Below are positions 13,795 to 17,161 of a DNA stretch of 17,161 nt, in pieces (within the stretch, counting starts at the first letter, position 1; every line of letters starts with the position of its first letter). The notes under the pieces were generated by a model that saw only the letters and a program-made list of their open reading frames with translations, searched no databases and was not told where the DNA came from. Source of the stretch: Candidatus Luteimonas excrementigallinarum (GTDB lineage: Bacteria; Pseudomonadota; Gammaproteobacteria; Xanthomonadales; Xanthomonadaceae); NCBI GenBank assembly GCA_019115725.1, contig DXCY01000132.1, positions 1 to 17,161 on the forward strand, written 5' to 3'. A program made the translations under genes and the position numbers.

Positions 13795-14568
13795 TCAGCC
13801 GGCGGCGCCGTTGCCGCCGGACTTCCGCACCGCCTTGCGGGCGGGCGCCTTCTTCGCCGCGCGCCTGGGCGGTGCTTTCCGCGCAGGGCTTTTCGCAGTC
13901 GGGGCCTTGCTGGGCGGGGTTTTGCGGGCGGCGGTCTTTGCCGGTGCGGCGGCTTTCTTCGCTGGGGCCCTGGTGGCAGCGCGCTTGGCTGTGCGCTTCG
14001 CGGCCTTCTTCGTTGCCCCGGCCGGGGCCTTGGCAGCAGGGCTGGCCTCGCGCGCGGGTGCGGTGCGTGCAGCCGTCCGCCGCGCCGGCTTCCGGGTGCT
14101 GTCGCTGGCGGCCGGCTGAGGGCTGGCGGCGGGCGGCGCCATCACTTCCGTCAGCTGGTCCAGGACCCTGCGCAGCTCATCGAAGGGGCGCGTGCTCCCC
14201 GTGGTCCCGGCGGTTGCCTCTTCCAGCGCTGCGCTGGTGGTGTCCTGCCACTCGGCCAGTGCCTGCTGGAATCCCTCGGCAAAGGCGGTCTGGTGTTCAC
14301 CGGCCGATTGCGCCAGCGCCTGCATGTCATCCAACTGGCGCTCGGCGAGGTGCCACAGGGCGCTGCCCGGCAGCAGGGTCAGCGCGGACCAGTCGCCGGC
14401 CTGCAGGCGAGATGCTTCGCCGCCGGCTTCCGCCAGGCGATCCTGCAGGTGGCGGCCGAGCAGATCCCTCCACTGTCCGCGGTTGCCTTCCAGCAGCTGG
14501 CCGATCCGCAGCCACAGCTGCAGGTTGGCGTTGTAGAGCGTCAGGGGGAGATGGCTGGCGTCGGTCAT
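13795..14568 (-). CDS. Phasin-like protein with histone-like Lys/Ala/Pro tail (PhaF-like)
   Basis: This 257-aa protein has two parts. Residues 1-145 are helical and resemble phasins, the proteins that coat polyhydroxyalkanoate granules (LYNANLQLWLRIGQLLEGNR, then a long amphipathic stretch to ELRRVLDQLTEVM). Residues 158-250 are almost entirely Lys, Arg, Ala, Pro and Thr, like the DNA-binding tails of PhaF and AlgP or of histone H1. This arrangement matches Pseudomonas PhaF, which ties granules to the nucleoid. No polyhydroxyalkanoate synthase gene is in the window. The start is ATG 14568, with GAGGAC about 6 nt upstream. Tail length may vary between strains because of its repetitive coding. 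Confidence 0.82.
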   Translation of the reverse strand: MTDASHLPLTLYNANLQLWLRIGQLLEGNRGQWRDLLGRHLQDRLAEAGGEASRLQAGDWSALTLLPGSALWHLAERQLDDMQALAQSAGEHQTAFAEGFQQALAEWQDTTSAALEEATAGTTGSTRPFDELRRVLDQLTEVMAPPAASPQPAASDSTRKPARRTAARTAPAREASPAAKAPAGATKKAAKRTAKRAATRAPAKKAAAPAKTAARKTPPSKAPTAKSPARKAPPRRAAKKAPARKAVRKSGGNGAAG

Positions 14569-14715
14569 CGGGCTGTCCTCGGTGCGGAAGTGGATGCAGC
14601 GACTGCAACCTCCGCCCTCACGCGGAGGCCCGCTTCGATCGTACTGCAAGCTGCGGACAGGAAGGGTGGGCGGCCATTGCCGGGCGCGTGCCTGGTAACG
14701 GTGCCGGAGTCCGGC

Positions 14716-15480
14716 TCAGGCGCGGACCGAGGCCGTGCAGCGCCCGGGCGTGGCCGGCGTGGCCACCAGCAGCCAGTTGTTGAACGGGGTGCTGCCGTAC
14801 AGCGGCGCGGCCGAGACCTTCAGGCCGGCGTTTTCGAGGATCGCGCGCAGGCCGTCGATGGTGGGGTGGTTGCAGGGCCGCTCCTGCATCCAGCCCACCA
14901 GGTTGGCGAACCGGTCGCTCATCCGGCTGGTGCGGCTGCGGCCGCTTTCATCCAGCAGGCCGGTGCGGATCACCAGCCGTCCGCGCGGGGCGATCATGGC
15001 CGCGGCCTTTTCCAGCAGCGCGCGCTGCGCGTCGGGCTCAAGGAACTGGAGCACGTCCAGGATGGTGACGCTGCCGCAGTGTTTCGGCGTTTCCGCACCC
15101 ACGTCCATCACTTCCAGGCGCACGTCGCGCAGGCCGCAGTCGGCGGCCACGCGGGCACCGCGCGCGATCTTGTCCGCATCGATATCCACGCCCCGGTACG
15201 GGATGGCCTGGCCGTCCTGGCGCAGCGCGTGGGACAGCAGCCCCAGCCCGCAGCCCAGATCCAGCACTGGCGCCCGGGTGCCGCGCAGGGCTGCCAGCAC
15301 GCCCGGATACAGCGGGTCGCTGCGCAGCTTGATCAGGGTGTAGAAATAGTCGTGCCGGTTGCCGAGCAGGCGCTTGGGCGCAAAGGCCCGGGCAATCCTG
15401 CGGCTGCGCGCACCGTCGAACGGCCGCAGCGATGAAAATGCGTGGGCGTCGGGCACGGCGTCGGCGGGGGCAGGGGACAT
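14716..15480 (-). CDS. Class I SAM-dependent methyltransferase
   Basis: This 254-aa cytosolic methyltransferase has motif I VLDLGCGLGLL (72-82), the acidic end of strand 2 in GVDID (97-101), a further acidic residue in EVMDVG (123-128) and ILDVLQFLEP (140-149) in the motif IV-V region. The C-terminal SAAPLYGSTPFNNWLLVA forms the last strands. The acceptor substrate is unknown. The N-terminal RAFAPKRLLGNRHDYFYTL is hydrophilic. I chose ATG 15480, which clears the upstream gene by 52 nt, but no ribosome binding site is evident; the frame is open further upstream and a non-ATG start is possible. It is probably cotranscribed with the SGNH hydrolase gene. Confidence 0.87.
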   Translation of the reverse strand: MSPAPADAVPDAHAFSSLRPFDGARSRRIARAFAPKRLLGNRHDYFYTLIKLRSDPLYPGVLAALRGTRAPVLDLGCGLGLLSHALRQDGQAIPYRGVDIDADKIARGARVAADCGLRDVRLEVMDVGAETPKHCGSVTILDVLQFLEPDAQRALLEKAAAMIAPRGRLVIRTGLLDESGRSRTSRMSDRFANLVGWMQERPCNHPTIDGLRAILENAGLKVSAAPLYGSTPFNNWLLVATPATPGRCTASVRA

Positions 15481-15532
15481 CCGGGGGGCCGGTAGAGGAA
15501 CGGGCGACAACCTATCACGCCTGCCCGGCGCG

Positions 15533-16183
15533 TCAATGGCGCCCCGGGCGCGCGGCCGCAAGCAGCTGCCGCACTGCCGGAAGCGCGAGCCGGGTCCACT
15601 CGGAATACATACGGGCCGAGGGATGCAGCCGGTCCGCGGCAATCATTTCCGGCTCCGCCCCGCGGGCGCGGCTGACCGGGGTGATATCGACGAAAACCAC
15701 GTTGCGCTGCTGGCAGCGGCGGGCGGCGGCCGCGTTGAAGGCGTCGATGTCGGCGGCGATGGCATCGGTGTCGCGCCCGGAGGCGGCGGCGAACGGGGTC
15801 ACGCCCCAGTCCGGGATGGACAGTACGAAGACGCGGCCCGCATCGCCTCCCGCGAAGCCGATCGCACGCTCCAGCAGCGCAGCGAACTGGGCGTCGTACT
15901 CTTCCACGCTGCGCCCGCGGTACTGGTTGTTGACCCCGATCAGCAGGCTGACCAGATCGTGGTCGTGCCCCGGTCCGGCGGTGTCGATGGCGGCATCCAG
16001 TTCGTCCGTGGTCCAGCCGGTGGTGGCGATGATGTGCGGGGCCTGCATCGCAATGCCGTCCCTGCCCAGGGCCGCTGCCAGCTGCGCCGGCCACGACAGG
16101 GCCGGGTCCACGTCTTCGCCGACGGTGTAGGAATCGCCCAGCGCCAGCAGGCGCAGCGGGCGGTCAGGGAGCGATCCGGTCAT
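15533..16183 (-). CDS. SGNH/GDSL-family hydrolase
   Basis: This 216-aa esterase-like protein has the SGNH blocks in order: ALGDSYT (14-20, nucleophile Ser18), TTGWTTD (54-60, Gly), LLIGVNNQ (80-87, Asn) and ADRLHPS (183-189, Asp184 and His187 of the triad). It has no signal peptide from the chosen start, so it is probably cytosolic. The substrate is unknown; relatives act on lysophospholipids, thioesters or carbohydrate esters. ATG 16183 is chosen because GGAGG ends 5 nt upstream; that GGAGG overlaps an in-frame ATG at 16195, which makes the longer form unlikely. The methyltransferase gene follows 52 nt downstream, and rsgA diverges upstream. Confidence 0.92.
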   Translation of the reverse strand: MTGSLPDRPLRLLALGDSYTVGEDVDPALSWPAQLAAALGRDGIAMQAPHIIATTGWTTDELDAAIDTAGPGHDHDLVSLLIGVNNQYRGRSVEEYDAQFAALLERAIGFAGGDAGRVFVLSIPDWGVTPFAAASGRDTDAIAADIDAFNAAAARRCQQRNVVFVDITPVSRARGAEPEMIAADRLHPSARMYSEWTRLALPAVRQLLAAARPGRH

Positions 16184-16259
16184 GCCTGCCTCCATTGAAA
16201 GGGCGCAAGCATAAGCGCCCGGTGACCGCCTGCGTGAGCCTGCCGGCCCGCAGGCGCGA

Positions 16260-16265
16260 TAGAAT
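16260..16265 (+). promoter_or_regulatory. Putative -10 box upstream of rsgA
   Basis: TAGAAT matches five of six bases of TATAAT and stands 6 nt before an ATG at 16272, so transcription would begin at or next to that ATG. No good -35 is visible at 16-18 nt spacing. Confidence 0.45.
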
Positions 16266-16271
16266 CGCCGC

Positions 16272-16298
16272 ATGAAGACCTGGCTTGTTTCCGCGTGA
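16272..16298 (+). CDS. Possible 8-codon leader ORF of rsgA
   Basis: ATG AAG ACC TGG CTT GTT TCC GCG TGA encodes MKTWLVSA. Its TGA overlaps the GTG start of rsgA (GTGA), an arrangement that can couple translation of two frames. It would be the first codon set on a leaderless mRNA if the -10 box at 16260-16265 is used. It could also be a chance ATG, or a sign that the real rsgA start lies elsewhere. Confidence 0.3.
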   Translation: MKTWLVSA

Positions 16299-17161
16299 CA
16301 TCAGGCGCCGCCGGAACGGACCATGCCGCGCTGCGTGCGATCGGCTGGCCCGCCGTCGGCGAACCGTTGCCGGAGGCCTGGGACGCGCTGATCGCCGCAC
16401 ACCCGCAGGCCAGGCCGGCACGTATCGTTGAACAGCACCGCACCGGCTACATGGCCACCGATGGCACCGGTCCGGCGGTCGCGGTCGAATCCCTGCCCGA
16501 ATGGCAGCTGCCGCGCTTCCCGGCGGAAGGGCGGGCGGCGGTGGGCGACTGGGTGCTGCTGGAAGCGCGCCGGATCGTGGCTCTGCTGCCGCGGCGCAGC
16601 CTGATCAAGCGCGCGGCCGCCGGCGAGCACTACCGCCAGCAGCCGATCGCCGCCAACGTGGACGTGGTGATGGTGGTGACCGGCCTGGACGGTGACTTCA
16701 ACCCGCGCAGGATCGAACGCTACCTGCTGCTGGTTCGCGGCGCCGGCGTGCAGCCGGTGGTGGTGCTGACCAAGGCCGACCTGCCGGGCAGTGACGTGGC
16801 CGCCGCCCGCGCCGCGCTGGCAGCCACCCTGGGCGACGAGGTGCCGGCGCTGGCGCTGGATACCCGCGACCCGGCCAGCGTCGATGCCCTGCTGCCCTGG
16901 CTGCGTCCCGGCGTAACCACCGCCCTGGTGGGCAGCTCCGGCGCGGGCAAATCCACCCTGGCCAATACCCTGGTCGGTGAGGCGCGGATGAAGACCGCCG
17001 CGGTGCGCGAGCGCGATTCGCGCGGGCGCCACACCACCACCTGGCGCACGCTGATTCCGCTGGCCTCCGGCGCGTGCCTGATCGACACCCCCGGCATGCG
17101 CGAGCTCAAGCCCACCGGCGAGGAGCGACTGGCCGACGGCGGGTTCACCGAGATCGAGGCG
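16295..17161 (+). CDS. rsgA: Ribosome small subunit-dependent GTPase RsgA, 3' end missing
   Basis: This circularly permuted GTPase acts in late maturation of the 30S ribosomal subunit. The 289 visible codons run to the window edge; the last part, with the zinc-binding domain, is outside. An N-terminal OB-fold region (about 40-110, with VGDWVLLE) is followed by GTPase motifs in permuted order: G4 LTKAD (158-162), G1 GSSGAGKST (213-221), G2 region RGRHTTT (243-249) and G3 DTPGM (264-268). The frame has no ATG near its start. GTG 16295 is the best candidate and overlaps the stop of an 8-codon ORF; no Shine-Dalgarno is seen. The N-terminus is therefore uncertain by some residues. Divergent from the SGNH hydrolase gene. 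Confidence 0.93.
   Translation, partial: MTSGAAGTDHAALRAIGWPAVGEPLPEAWDALIAAHPQARPARIVEQHRTGYMATDGTGPAVAVESLPEWQLPRFPAEGRAAVGDWVLLEARRIVALLPRRSLIKRAAAGEHYRQQPIAANVDVVMVVTGLDGDFNPRRIERYLLLVRGAGVQPVVVLTKADLPGSDVAAARAALAATLGDEVPALALDTRDPASVDALLPWLRPGVTTALVGSSGAGKSTLANTLVGEARMKTAAVRERDSRGRHTTTWRTLIPLASGACLIDTPGMRELKPTGEERLADGGFTEIEA

Noticed and set aside
13860..14100. Repetitive plus-strand-looking sequence as a tandem DNA repeat
   Set aside because: It is the coding sequence of the Lys/Ala/Pro tail of the phasin-like protein read from the other strand; there is no regular repeat unit.
14609..14628. Hairpin CCTCCGC/GCGGAGG between the phasin and methyltransferase genes as a terminator
   Set aside because: It has a 7-bp stem with no T tract and lies about 90 nt past the methyltransferase stop; chance pairing is likely at this GC content.
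14293..15435. 380-codon plus-strand frame across the phasin and methyltransferase genes
   Set aside because: It spans two genes on the other strand and their gap, has no ribosome binding site and no recognisable domain.
6..17161. Search for CRISPR arrays, insertion sequences, tRNA genes, toxin-antitoxin or phage-defence genes
   Set aside because: No regularly spaced repeats, transposase motifs, tRNA-like cloverleaf sequences or known defence domains were seen; the SbcDC-like pair is a repair-type system rather than a defence island.

Overview
This is a high-GC bacterial chromosome segment that reads as ordinary chromosome, with tightly packed genes and no mobile element, phage gene, tRNA, rRNA or CRISPR array. 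The gene content points to Gammaproteobacteria, family Xanthomonadaceae (Stenotrophomonas, Pseudoxanthomonas, Luteimonas or a relative). The indicators are GTAG-headed palindromic REP elements of the SMAG type known from Stenotrophomonas, a Grx4 glutaredoxin with extra IscA-like and rhodanese domains, a short AMP nucleosidase, and the RsgA variant at the right edge. The genus call is inference.

Layout. 1-3245 (minus): an SbcD-like metallophosphoesterase followed, with a GTGA overlap, by an SbcC/YhaN-like ATPase cut by the left edge. 3341-5793 (plus): a formaldehyde-detoxification operon with frmR (sensor-repressor), frmA (glutathione-dependent formaldehyde dehydrogenase) and fghA (S-formylglutathione hydrolase). 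A FrmR-type operator precedes frmR, and three REP hairpins separate frmA from fghA. 5790-7040 (minus): a small membrane protein, an unknown 110-aa protein and a Dph6-like PP-loop ATPase. 7164-9883 (minus): two exported amidohydrolases with an ATGA overlap, the second lacking all expected metal ligands, closed by a strong terminator. 9980-11906 (plus): AMP nucleosidase, a DUF411 lipoprotein and a DUF924 protein. 11952-12884 (minus): the Grx4-IscA-like-rhodanese fusion. 12942-13775 (plus): a membrane-anchored polysaccharide deacetylase. 13795-14568 (minus): a PhaF-like phasin with a Lys/Ala/Pro tail. 14716-16183 (minus): a methyltransferase and an SGNH hydrolase. 16295 to the right edge (plus): rsgA, incomplete.

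How the genes work together. FrmA oxidises S-hydroxymethylglutathione, FghA releases formate and glutathione, and FrmR derepresses the pair when formaldehyde is present. The SbcDC-like nuclease genes diverge from the same 95-bp region, which suggests a possible link between formaldehyde defence and repair of DNA-protein crosslinks. This link is untested.

The most notable observations are the catalytic/pseudoenzyme amidohydrolase pair, the SbcC-like ATPase with a beta-rich insert where a zinc hook would be expected, the divergent frm/sbcDC-like arrangement, the REP cluster inside the frm operon, and a recurring '-10 box, six bases, ATG' layout without Shine-Dalgarno that suggests leaderless mRNAs. 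One of these leaderless candidates is an 8-codon ORF whose stop overlaps the GTG start of rsgA. I see no clear evidence of a wholly new multi-gene system.
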